Origin: Bacteroidales bacterium UBA3843
Lineage (GTDB): Bacteria; Bacteroidota; Bacteroidia; Bacteroidales; Paludibacteraceae
Length of the DNA stretch: 64,000 nt
NCBI GenBank assembly: GCA_002392745.1
Contig: DGHR01000014.1
Location: 62,001-126,000, forward strand
Direction of reading: 5' to 3'
A model generated the notes under the pieces. It had not been told where the DNA came from and searched no databases. It saw nothing but the letters and a program-made list of their open reading frames with translations. Both the position numbers and the translations under genes were made by a program. Position 1 is the first letter of the stretch, and each line of letters starts with the position of its first letter. Below are positions 30,978 to 37,903 of the stretch, piece after piece.

Positions 30978-31165
30978 GATTTTTGTAAAATTACAAAAAT
31001 AATCGTTTGAGCGTAGCGAAATAAGAAATGTATTTGCATTTAGGGATGGGATTTTCTGTTCGCCGGCGGGGTGGGGCATGGTGAATCATGCAAAGTGGCG
31101 AAAGAAAAGGATGCTCAATAGGTGGCGGTAAGTGCTTGCATAGGTAATGAGTCAAAAAATCACAC

Positions 31166-31220
31166 ACTTATCGCGCACTTATCGCGCACTTATCACGCAC
31201 TAACGACGCACTAATTGTAG
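31166..31220. repeat. Period-11 direct repeat (5 units, ACTTATCGCGC)
   Basis: ACTTATCGCGC twice, ACTTATCACGC, ACTAACGACGC, ACTAATTGTAG, each exactly 11 bases. Confidence 0.9.
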
Positions 31221-31282
31221 TAAAAAAATGGTAAAAAAACGGGTGAGGTGCAGCAGAAAGCACCATTCGTAGAAAAGTTGTG

Positions 31283-31313
31283 CAAAATTACCAAATTTTT
31301 ATGACATATGCAA
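31283..31313 (-). promoter_or_regulatory. Second upstream promoter, no clear gene
   Basis: Minus strand TTGCATATGTC (31303-31313) and TAATTTTG (31283-31290) with the standard 20-base gap. The nearest gene downstream (yhcG) starts 420 bases away and has its own promoter. A GGTGC/GCACC hairpin and a seven-T run lie within the first 50 transcribed bases. Confidence 0.65.
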
Positions 31314-31343
31314 GAGAGAGAGGGAATCAAAGGTGCTTTATTT

Positions 31344-31385
31344 ATTGGTAAAGGTTAAAGGTTATAGGTTAAAGGTTATAGTTTA
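31344..31385. repeat. Heptad repeat (6 units, AAGGTTA family)
   Basis: ATTGGTA, AAGGTTA, AAGGTTA, TAGGTTA, AAGGTTA, TAGTTTA. It is the complement-strand version of the AACCTTT-type arrays at 8645-8749 and 9356-9425. Confidence 0.85.
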
Positions 31386-31418
31386 GAGGACGCTCGCGGG
31401 GCGAGCTACAGTTTAGAG
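31381..31418. repeat. Dispersed hairpin element, copy 2
   Basis: Reverse complement reads CTCTAAACTGTAGCTCGC, CCCGCGAG, CGTCC, TCTAAAC, matching copy 1 at 12095-12129 apart from two substitutions and a 5-base insertion. The core GCTCGC-GGG-GCGAGC is a perfect hairpin. Confidence 0.6.
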
Positions 31419-31443
31419 GTTAAAGGGGAAAGGTGAAAGGTGA
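31416..31443. repeat. Heptad repeat (4 units)
   Basis: GAGGTTA, AAGGGGA, AAGGTGA, AAGGTGA, continuing the array at 31344-31385 after the hairpin element. Confidence 0.75.
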
Positions 31444-31467
31444 AAGCGGCCCGCGAGGGTCGCTTTC
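31442..31467. terminator. 12-bp stem with GCGA tetraloop after the nudix gene
   Basis: GAAAGCGGCCC-GCGA-GGGTCGCTTTC (one G-U). It is the first strong hairpin downstream of the long mreB-to-nudix gene block and may end it, but there is no good T-run on the minus strand. Confidence 0.4.
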
Positions 31468-31530
31468 CTATGTATAACCGCCCGCAAATCACCTATCATT
31501 AGGCCGTACTCAGTTAGGCGCAGACGGTCG

Positions 31531-31620
31531 ATGCGGAGGGGTGGCAGGTCTGATGCGGAGGTTTTTGCGGTCTTATGCGGAGGGGTTTTGCAGGTCTTAT
31601 GCGGAGGGGTGTGTCAGGTC
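31531..31620. repeat. Four direct repeats (22/22/24 bp) at the nudix 3' end
   Basis: ATGCGGAGG starts at 31531, 31553, 31575 and 31599; each unit ends in (C)GGTC. The nudix stop codon (31597-31599) and last codons lie between units 3 and 4. Confidence 0.85.
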
Positions 31621-32025
31621 ACGGATGATGGCTTCGTCGGCAGGGAGCCACCGGACGGAACCGAGGTCTTGCGGTGCCAGCCATTGGGCGGCTTCGTGTT
31701 CCAACAGTTGCATATGTGGGTCGGCAAGCGCGCAACGGTAACAATGCATCGTCAGGTGGAACTGCGGGTAGTCATAATCAATAGTCCTGAGCCGTTCGCC
31801 CACCCGGATAGCAGCGTCCAGTTCTTCGTGAATCTCGCGTCGCAGTGCCTCTTCGGGCGTTTCTCCGGCCTCTATCTTCCCTCCCGGGAACTCCCACCAG
31901 TCTTTCCATTCGCCATAGCCTCGTTGGGTGGCGAAAATCCGTCCTTCGGCATCGAAGATAACAGCCGCCACCACCTCAATCGTTCGCATCGGTATATTCG
32001 TGTCAGTAGTCATATGTTTTCTCAT
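31597..32025 (-). CDS. NUDIX hydrolase (MutT-like)
   Basis: A 142-residue protein from the ATG at 32023-32025, preceded by GGGAGG. The nudix box spans GGKIEAGETPEEALRREIHEEL (G-x5-E-x7-REUxEE), preceded by VVAAVIFDAEGRIFATQRGYG and followed by YDYPQFHLTMHCYRC as in MutT/8-oxo-dGTP-type pyrophosphohydrolases. It probably cleans oxidised nucleotides. The final residues THPSA come from a direct repeat that supplies the stop codon. It follows the MBL gene by 30 bases and is the last gene of the long minus-strand block starting at mreB. Confidence 0.88.
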   Translation of the reverse strand: MRKHMTTDTNIPMRTIEVVAAVIFDAEGRIFATQRGYGEWKDWWEFPGGKIEAGETPEEALRREIHEELDAAIRVGERLRTIDYDYPQFHLTMHCYRCALADPHMQLLEHEAAQWLAPQDLGSVRWLPADEAIIRDLTHPSA

Positions 32026-32055
32026 CACAATGCCTCCCGGACGGAGGCGGGTTTT

Positions 32056-33198
32056 CTACCATCGGATGACCGTGCCGATAGGTCGGTCGAGCAGCGTCAG
32101 CCGGTCTCTGGCGGCAATAGACTGCGCCACGGAGTCGGGTTCCGTCCATGCGTGCGGCGCCAGTGAGAACTTGTCATGATGCACCGTGATATACTGTTTC
32201 GCCTGCAGGTCCAGCATAGCCTGCTCCAAGTCCTCCGGCAGCATATGGATATACGCCCAGTTGGTGTTGTATTGGCCGTTCTCCATGACCGCCAAGTCTA
32301 TCTCACCGTAGGTGTCATGAATACGCCGGAAGCGGTCGTCGTAGCCTCCGTCACCGCCTATATACACCTTCTTGCCATTGCAATCGAGCAGAAACGATGC
32401 CCAGAGAGTCCGGTTGGCTCCGCCCAACAGCCGGTTGGAGAAATGGCGGGTAGGGAGGCAGGTGATTGGTGATTGGTGATTGGTGATTGATGATTGGTGA
32501 TTGGTGAAGGGGGATTGGTCGAACCAGTCCATTTCGGTGATGATGTCGGGTGCATAGCCCCAATACCGCAGATAATCCGCTATTCCGAGCGGGCAGACAA
32601 CCTGTTTGACCTTGCCGCGCAGGTCCCGCAGCGTAGCATAATCCAGATGGTCCCAATGCTCGTGCGTAATCACCAGCAAATCAATCTCAGGCATCATCTC
32701 CGGCGTGTAGTACTCCGTGCCGGGAAAAGGCTTCATCATCAGCGATGCAGGGAACTCCATGCGTAGCACAGGGTCCACGAGTACCGTTTGTCCGCCGAGC
32801 GTGAAGAGATACGACGAATGGCCGAACCAGATGAACAAATCGTTGACCGGACCGGCATCGGCGGACAGAATGCTGTCGCGATAGGACTGCACGACCTGTC
32901 GGATGTCCGTCCGGACAATCGGAACGGGTGTTTTCGGGACGCGTTGGTTGGTCCTGTCCGTGAGAAACCGCCACATCGCCGCTGCTCCGGACGAGCGTTC
33001 GCCGGTGAACTGCGGAGTAGGGTGCTCGTTGCGGAACTGTCCGTCGCGGTAGTTAGGGCTATGGAACCGCTCGGAGTGGTAATGGCCGAGCGCATGCGGT
33101 CCGAAAGCAGGGTGGAAGCGGAAGAGAAGCCACAGCGCCAGCCCGCAGACCAACAGCAGGGAGAGGAGGATAAGAACTATGTGCATGCTTCTTCTCAC
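32056..33198 (-). CDS. Membrane-anchored metallo-beta-lactamase-fold hydrolase (UlaG/NAPE-PLD-like)
   Basis: A 380-residue protein if the GTG overlapping the gldB stop is used; an ATG 12 bases later gives 376. An N-terminal anchor (MHIVLILLSLLLVCGLALWLLF) precedes an MBL domain: FIWFGHSSYLF, VITHEHWDHLDY (HxHxDH), LPTRHFSNR, and IGGDGGYDDRFRRI near the third metal site, ending VTVHHDKFSL-like. This is the UlaG/NAPE-phospholipase-like branch acting on phosphodiester or lipid substrates. Eight GATTGGT-type heptads (32464-32519) add SPFTNHQSSITNHQSPIT in frame just before LPTRHFSNR. Confidence 0.85.
   Translation of the reverse strand: MRRSMHIVLILLSLLLVCGLALWLLFRFHPAFGPHALGHYHSERFHSPNYRDGQFRNEHPTPQFTGERSSGAAAMWRFLTDRTNQRVPKTPVPIVRTDIRQVVQSYRDSILSADAGPVNDLFIWFGHSSYLFTLGGQTVLVDPVLRMEFPASLMMKPFPGTEYYTPEMMPEIDLLVITHEHWDHLDYATLRDLRGKVKQVVCPLGIADYLRYWGYAPDIITEMDWFDQSPFTNHQSSITNHQSPITCLPTRHFSNRLLGGANRTLWASFLLDCNGKKVYIGGDGGYDDRFRRIHDTYGEIDLAVMENGQYNTNWAYIHMLPEDLEQAMLDLQAKQYITVHHDKFSLAPHAWTEPDSVAQSIAARDRLTLLDRPIGTVIRW
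32464..32519. repeat. Heptad repeat (8 units, GATTGGT family) inside the MBL gene
   Basis: GATTGGT three times, GATTGAT, GATTGGT twice, GAAGGGG, GATTGGT. Read on the minus strand as repeated ITNHQSP. Confidence 0.92.
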
Positions 33199-34235
33199 GG
33201 CTTGTAATAACTCTCCTCCAGTATCTTCTGCGCGTCCGGTTCCGCCATCAGTTGCTGAAGCGTAACGGCCTCGTTATGCTCCATATAACTCTCCGCAATG
33301 CGCCATCCCAGCCATATCCCTACTCGGCCGGGCGAGTCCTGGGAAATCTCGGCGGTGAAGGGACCGTCGTTCAGATAACTGGTCAGCACGACACTCTCGG
33401 TCTTGAAGAGGTCCCTTTTGTCCATTACAAGGTGCCAAATAGCCTCCTCGTTGCGTTCGCACCACTCCCACTGCTCCTTGGTCCAGCCCATGATCTCAAA
33501 GCCCTCCAGCGTGTCAAAAATCTGCGCTGTCAGGAACATGATTTTGCCGCGATAGATCATCTGCTCCAGCAATCGGCTCTGGGTGGACGTATAGGGCAGG
33601 GTGCGGAACAGCCAGGCGCTGACTATATCCACGGGAATACACTCCGGACGCATGGTCTGCTTCTGGTATTCATACACCACGCGGTTGTAATACTCATAGT
33701 CGCTGCCCAGGTACATGTCCGCTCCCACACCGATGATATCCTCGTTGAAATAGACAGGGGCGTTGAAGCCCGAGATGAAGAGATAGAGGGTAGGGATGTC
33801 CGTCTCCGGATACAAGTATTTAATCCTCGTAAAGGCTTGATTGACAGACTCTTGCAAGTCGCTGATGTCTGCAAACATCTCCTGTTCGCGTTGGTTGGTC
33901 CGGCGGAAACCATACGTGGTGTCGTTCAGAAACTGCGGCAACGCCTGCTCCAAAAACGCCGTGTCGGCAGTAGGAATACCGAGTATATCCTCCACCCACA
34001 TGGGCATGAAGAGCGGGAACTCGTCGTAGAGGACACGTATATCCTGCGCCACGGTGGAGTCGTGGACGTTCAGCAGCGCATTGTCAAAACGCACTATCTC
34101 GACCTGCTGCGGCGCCATATCGCTCGGGAAATAGGTCCGCCCGCGATGGCACGAGGACATAGCGAGGAGAAGGAATAAGGCATAGAGAATAACGAAACGG
34201 TTGTGCCCTGTGCGGGCTGAGAATATCTTTTTCAT
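33195..34235 (-). CDS. gldB: GldB-like gliding motility lipoprotein
   Basis: A 346-residue lipoprotein (signal to LLLAMSSC). The C-terminal half has the GldB pattern: YRGKIMFLTAQIFDT, GWTKEQWEWCERNEEAIWHLVMDKRDLF, SPGRVGIWLGWRIAESYM and ILEESYYKP at the very end. GldB was found as a gliding gene in Flavobacterium but is conserved in non-gliding Bacteroidales, where its role is unclear; it resembles DUF2268-type zinc peptidases without a clear HExxH. The start region has been duplicated: a 36-bp tandem repeat (34214-34285) carries a second, dead copy of its start (ATGAAATAG). Confidence 0.85.
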   Translation of the reverse strand: MKKIFSARTGHNRFVILYALFLLLAMSSCHRGRTYFPSDMAPQQVEIVRFDNALLNVHDSTVAQDIRVLYDEFPLFMPMWVEDILGIPTADTAFLEQALPQFLNDTTYGFRRTNQREQEMFADISDLQESVNQAFTRIKYLYPETDIPTLYLFISGFNAPVYFNEDIIGVGADMYLGSDYEYYNRVVYEYQKQTMRPECIPVDIVSAWLFRTLPYTSTQSRLLEQMIYRGKIMFLTAQIFDTLEGFEIMGWTKEQWEWCERNEEAIWHLVMDKRDLFKTESVVLTSYLNDGPFTAEISQDSPGRVGIWLGWRIAESYMEHNEAVTLQQLMAEPDAQKILEESYYKP

Positions 34236-34285
34236 CTGTGTTACCTATTGGGCTATGAATATCTATTTCATCTGTGTTGCCTATT
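34214..34285. repeat. 36-bp tandem duplication at the lolD/gldB junction
   Basis: GGGCT begins two 36-base units (34214-34249 and 34250-34285) that differ at four or five positions; a third GGGCT follows at 34286. The unit holds the end of lolD, the ribosome-binding region and the first codons of gldB. Confidence 0.85.
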
Positions 34286-34934
34286 GGGCTATCACACCGT
34301 CTTTGATTTCGATGATGCGGTCGGCAATGCCGGCGAGTTCCTTGTCGTGCGTCACCAGCAGAATGGTCTGGCCGTACTCCTTGCGCAGGTGCAGCAATAG
34401 TTCGCTCAGCTCCTTTTTGTTCTTCTCGTCCAGACTGCCTGTCGGTTCGTCCGCCAGGATAATATCCGGCTTCATCATCAGCGCGCGCGCTGCGGCAACA
34501 CGCTGTTTCTCGCCTCCGGATAGTTCGTTGGGCTTGTGGTTCATGCGGTCCGCGAGTCCCAAGTCTGCAAGCAGTTTCTGCGCACGGGGCTTGTATTCCT
34601 TTTCACTCTCGTGGGCAATCATCGCAGGGATACAGACGTTCTCCAGCGCCGTGAACTCCGGCAAGAGCTGGTGGAACTGGAAGATAAAACCGATATGATG
34701 GTTTCGGAAAGCCGCTAACCGGCTGTCATTCAGCGCAAAAACATCCTGCCCGTCAATCAGGACGTTTCCTTTCGTCGGGCGGTCCAGCGTGCCGATAATC
34801 TGAAGCAGAGTGGTCTTGCCCGCACCGGATTTGCCGATGATAGCCACTATCTCACCTTGGTTGACAGTGAGGTTGACGCCCTTCAGCACCTGCAGCGAAC
34901 CGAAGGATTTGCAGATATTTTGTACTTGTATCAT
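34281..34934 (-). CDS. lolD: ABC transporter ATPase, LolD type
   Basis: A 217-residue ATP-binding subunit. Walker A is [21 protein letters not shown]-loop [18 protein letters not shown], signature [15 protein letters not shown], Walker [13 protein letters not shown] and H-loop [10 protein letters not shown]. The [11 protein letters not shown] stretch is typical of LolD, which powers release of lipoproteins from the inner membrane together with LolC/E; its membrane partner is not adjacent here. A MacB/FtsE-like role is possible but less likely. Its start overlaps tsaE by four bases (ATGA), so the two are coupled. Confidence 0.88.
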   Translation of the reverse strand: MIQVQNICKSFGSLQVLKGVNLTVNQGEIVAIIGKSGAGKTTLLQIIGTLDRPTKGNVLIDGQDVFALNDSRLAAFRNHHIGFIFQFHQLLPEFTALENVCIPAMIAHESEKEYKPRAQKLLADLGLADRMNHKPNELSGGEKQRVAAARALMMKPDIILADEPTGSLDEKNKKELSELLLHLRKEYGQTILLVTHDKELAGIADRIIEIKDGVIAQ

Positions 34935-35440
34935 TGTTTCACGTTTTTAATCACCAATGTTCTGTCGCCGTTCTCCTGCGGAGTGATTTGGATATAGACG
35001 GTGTCGTCCGGCAGCAGCGGCTCAATCAGTTCGGGCCACTCAATGAAACAGTAGTTGCCGGAATAGAGATAGTCCTCGGCTCCGAAATCGATAGCCTCGC
35101 GGATGTCCTTGAGCCGATAGCAGTCGAAATGATAGACCTCGCCCCGGTAGGGTTGTTCCACGTCGTACACATTGACGATGGCGAAAGTGGGAGAGTTGAC
35201 GACATCGACGGTGCCCATCGCCTCGCAGAGCGATTTGATGAAAGTGGTCTTGCCGGCACCCATCTGTCCGTCGAAAGCAAAGACCCGGTGCGGCTCGCAC
35301 TCCTTCAGAATCTCCAGCGGACTTACTTCTTCCCCCCGCTCGTTGAGAAGAAGGAGTGATGGCTGACTTTCGGTGTCCTCCGCTTTTTGACTTTCGACTT
35401 TCGCCTTTTGACTCTTGATTTTTATCGTATAAATACTCAT
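34931..35440 (-). CDS. tsaE: tRNA threonylcarbamoyladenosine synthesis ATPase TsaE
   Basis: A 169-residue ATPase of the TsaBDE complex needed for t6A37 in ANN-decoding tRNAs. Walker [17 protein letters not shown], then [26 protein letters not shown] and [13 protein letters not shown] are all family motifs. The N-terminus is about 30 residues longer than usual because TTTCGAC-type heptads (35385-35419) encode [13 protein letters not shown] before the conserved [15 protein letters not shown]. Whether translation starts before or after the repeat is not decided by the sequence. Confidence 0.92.
   Translation of the reverse strand: MSIYTIKIKSQKAKVESQKAEDTESQPSLLLLNERGEEVSPLEILKECEPHRVFAFDGQMGAGKTTFIKSLCEAMGTVDVVNSPTFAIVNVYDVEQPYRGEVYHFDCYRLKDIREAIDFGAEDYLYSGNYCFIEWPELIEPLLPDDTVYIQITPQENGDRTLVIKNVKQ
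35385..35419. repeat. Heptad repeat (5 units, TTTCGAC family) in the tsaE 5' end
   Basis: TTTTGAC, TTTCGAC, TTTCGCC, TTTTGAC, TCTTGAT. Same family as in sufS and the EEP gene. Confidence 0.85.
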
Positions 35441-35462
35441 GGTCGTGAAAAATATTTGATTC

Positions 35463-37283
35463 TCAGAGGGTTATTTTGGTCTGAAAATACTCGTAAAGTG
35501 CTGAGCCTCTGGCATTTCCGAGCAAATCAATCCATTCTTGTTTTTCAGCCAAACTAGCGCGCTTGACGGAACCGAAATGTTGTAGTATTTTTTGCTTGGT
35601 AGCAGGCCCAACTCCCTGAATATCATCGAGTTGACTATGAATTTGGGCCTTGCTGCGCTTCTTTTTATGGAAGGTAATGGCAAATCTGTGCACCTCGTCC
35701 TGGATATTGGTCAGCAATCGGAACACTTCGCTCGTGACGGGCATGCTAATCTCCGCCGGCGGAAAACCATAGAGGAGTGTCTGGGTGCGGTGTTTGTCGT
35801 TTTTCTTCAGTCCGGCAATCGGGATGGATAGTCCGAGTTGGTCCTCGACGGCCTCGCGTATGGCGTGCATCTGACCGATACCTCCATCGGCGATGATGAG
35901 GTCCGGCATCTGGCCTCCTTCGTCCATGAGCCGTTGGTAACGCCGCCGCACCACCTCGCGCATCGAGGCGTAGTCGTCCGCGCCGTCCACCGTCTTGATC
36001 TCAAAGCGTTTGTAATCGCTCTTGCTCGGCCGCGCCATGCGATAGACCACGCAACCGGCTACTGCATTCGTGCCCTGGATATTCGAGTTGTCGAAGCAGT
36101 CAATCCATCGGGGCAGGGTAGGCAGGCCCATCATCTGCTGCAACTCCGTCAGTATGCGTACGCCGCGCTGCTCCGGATTGAGTTTGTCGTCCTGTTTGAG
36201 CCGGTCCATCTTGTATTGGCGGACATTCTGCATCGCCAGGTCCAGCAGCTTCTTTTTGTCTCCGCTCAGGGCGATATGCATATGCAGCGAATCATCAAAA
36301 ACATCCGGTATGAACGGCACAATCACCTCTTTGGTCCGGCTGCCCAGACGCTCGCGGAGTTCCATCATACCCAGCGCCAGAATCTCCTCTTTCTCTTCGT
36401 CCATCTTGCGCTTGTATTCAATCGTTTGGCCTTGTACAATACTGCCGTTATGCACATGCAGCATGGAGATATAGACGCGGTCGTCCTGTTGGTCATAGCC
36501 GAATACGTCCGTATCGCCGGCATGGGAATTGGTGATGATGGTCTTGCTCCGGAACTGCTCCAGCAACTCTATCTTGCGTTTGATGGCTGCGGCTTCTTCA
36601 TACCGCATCTCTTCGGCATATTGCATCATCTCCTTCTCCAGCTGAACGCTGATATCGTGCGCATCACCCTTGATAATCCGGCGCGCCTGATCTATCCATT
36701 CCCGGTATTGCTCGCTGCCCGGTTTGTTCTCGCAAATACCGCAGCAGTTATGCAAATGGTATTTCAGGCATACGCGAATCTTTTTTTTCTCGATGGAATC
36801 GCGGGTTAACGGGATATTGCACGTACGGATAGGGAAGAGTTTGTGGATGAGTTCCAATACCAGGTCCACGGTATATCCGAAACTGTATGGTCCGTAGTAT
36901 TCCGCTTTTCCCTTCTGGATATTGCGTGTTTTGAATATACGGGGAAATTCCTCGCGCGTAATACAGATGCTCGGATATGATTTTCCGTCCTTGAGCAGTA
37001 TATTATAGTGCGGTTGATACTGTTTGATGAGGTTGTTTTCGAGCAGGAAAGCGTCTTGTTCGGAATCGACCACCACATACCGTATGTCTGCTATATGGCT
37101 TACCAGTTGGCGTGTCTTGCTGGACTGGTGCTCTTTGTTGAAATAGCTATTGACACGCCGGTGCAGATTCTTGGCTTTCCCCACATAGATAATCTGACCG
37201 TCGCGGTTGAAATACTGGTACACGCCCGGGTTTTCGGGTATGCGTTTCAACAGCAGTGCAATATGTTCGTCGGTTTTACTCAT
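35463..37283 (-). CDS. uvrC: Excinuclease ABC subunit C (UvrC)
   Basis: A 606-residue endonuclease that makes both incisions in nucleotide excision repair. Domains in order: GIY-YIG ([21 protein letters not shown], about 18-38), a Cys cluster ([15 protein letters not shown]), UVR motif ([17 protein letters not shown], about 220-236), the RNase-H-like half with [18 protein letters not shown] and [12 protein letters not shown], and a C-terminal helix-hairpin-helix ([18 protein letters not shown]). Length is normal. It starts eight bases inside the end of apt and is part of the long mre-block transcript. Confidence 0.97.
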   Translation of the reverse strand: MSKTDEHIALLLKRIPENPGVYQYFNRDGQIIYVGKAKNLHRRVNSYFNKEHQSSKTRQLVSHIADIRYVVVDSEQDAFLLENNLIKQYQPHYNILLKDGKSYPSICITREEFPRIFKTRNIQKGKAEYYGPYSFGYTVDLVLELIHKLFPIRTCNIPLTRDSIEKKKIRVCLKYHLHNCCGICENKPGSEQYREWIDQARRIIKGDAHDISVQLEKEMMQYAEEMRYEEAAAIKRKIELLEQFRSKTIITNSHAGDTDVFGYDQQDDRVYISMLHVHNGSIVQGQTIEYKRKMDEEKEEILALGMMELRERLGSRTKEVIVPFIPDVFDDSLHMHIALSGDKKKLLDLAMQNVRQYKMDRLKQDDKLNPEQRGVRILTELQQMMGLPTLPRWIDCFDNSNIQGTNAVAGCVVYRMARPSKSDYKRFEIKTVDGADDYASMREVVRRRYQRLMDEGGQMPDLIIADGGIGQMHAIREAVEDQLGLSIPIAGLKKNDKHRTQTLLYGFPPAEISMPVTSEVFRLLTNIQDEVHRFAITFHKKKRSKAQIHSQLDDIQGVGPATKQKILQHFGSVKRASLAEKQEWIDLLGNARGSALYEYFQTKITL

Positions 37284-37815
37284 TCACTTCGATACCGAAG
37301 AGGCAGTCCACATCCACCCCTCTGTCGGCCAGGTATTTCTTTCCGTTCAGTCCCTCCAGTTCGATTAGACAGTTGGCATAGATTTTCTTCACTCCTGCCT
37401 TACGGACCAGTTCGACAGCCGCCATCAGCGAACCGCCGGTAGCCAGGATATCATCGTGGATGAGCACGACGTCGTTTTCGTTCAACGCGCCCTTGTGCAT
37501 CTCGATAGAGTCAGTGCCATACTCTTTGGTATACTCCACCTTGATTTTCTCTCCCGGCAGTTTGCCCGGTTTGCGGATGGGCACAAATCCTGCGCCAATC
37601 TCCATGGCTACAGCCGGCGCTATGATAAATCCTCTGGACTCAATACCCACTACCTGGGTTATACCGAGTCCTTTATAGCGCTTGACCATTTCGTCTCTCA
37701 TCCAGCGCAGACAATCCGGCTTGGACAAAGCGGTGGTAATGTCCTTGAACTGAATACCCTTGATAGGATAGTCGGGCACATTACGGATGCTTCTTTTTAC
37801 TTCTTCAGCAGTCAT
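37276..37815 (-). CDS. apt: Adenine phosphoribosyltransferase
   Basis: A 179-residue cytoplasmic purine-salvage enzyme making AMP from adenine and PRPP. The PRPP loop is VVLIHDDILATGGSLMAA, and earlier segments (YPIKGIQFKDITTAL, VGIESRGFIIAPAVAMEIGAGFVPIRKPGKLP, KVEYTKEYGTDSIEMH) follow the Apt sequence closely. Length is typical. It ends by overlapping uvrC and is separated from mnmG by an 88-base gap that holds a parS site and a 20-bp palindrome. Confidence 0.96.
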   Translation of the reverse strand: MTAEEVKRSIRNVPDYPIKGIQFKDITTALSKPDCLRWMRDEMVKRYKGLGITQVVGIESRGFIIAPAVAMEIGAGFVPIRKPGKLPGEKIKVEYTKEYGTDSIEMHKGALNENDVVLIHDDILATGGSLMAAVELVRKAGVKKIYANCLIELEGLNGKKYLADRGVDVDCLFGIEVNE

Positions 37816-37849
37816 AATAGAATGTATTATAATAGTTTTCTGTGATTAG

Positions 37850-37865
37850 TGTTCCACGTGAAACA
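37850..37865. promoter_or_regulatory. parS chromosome-partition site
   Basis: TGTTCCACGTGAAACA matches the conserved ParB-binding consensus TGTTNCACGTGAAACA at all 16 positions. Such sites cluster near the replication origin; mnmG (gidA), adjacent here, is often origin-proximal. Confidence 0.85.
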
Positions 37866-37872
37866 TTTAATT

Positions 37873-37892
37873 TAGTTTACATATGTAAACTA
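37873..37892. promoter_or_regulatory. Perfect 20-bp palindrome next to parS
   Basis: TAGTTTACATATGTAAACTA equals its reverse complement over all 20 bases and lies seven bases from parS in the mnmG-apt gap. Candidate protein-binding site; identity unknown. Confidence 0.6.
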
Positions 37893-37903
37893 TTTCTGTA
37901 TTT

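Larger units (their letters stand above)
30860..31596. other. 737-base repeat-rich intergenic region, no gene supported
   Basis: Contents in order: promoter of yhcG (30947-30977); a copy of an upstream element shared with bcp (about 30999-31023); an 11-bp repeat (31166-31220); a hairpin and T-run; a second minus promoter (31283-31313); heptad arrays (31344-31385 and 31416-31443); a dispersed hairpin element (31381-31418); a 12-bp stem with GCGA loop (31442-31467); and four 22-24 bp direct repeats (31531-31620) that run into the nudix gene. Confidence 0.6.

Noticed and set aside
33252..34178. 308-codon plus-strand open frame
   Set aside because: Antisense to gldB.
34935..34944. Second parS candidate
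   Set aside because: Only the left ten bases TGTTTCACGT match; the right half is TTTTAA.
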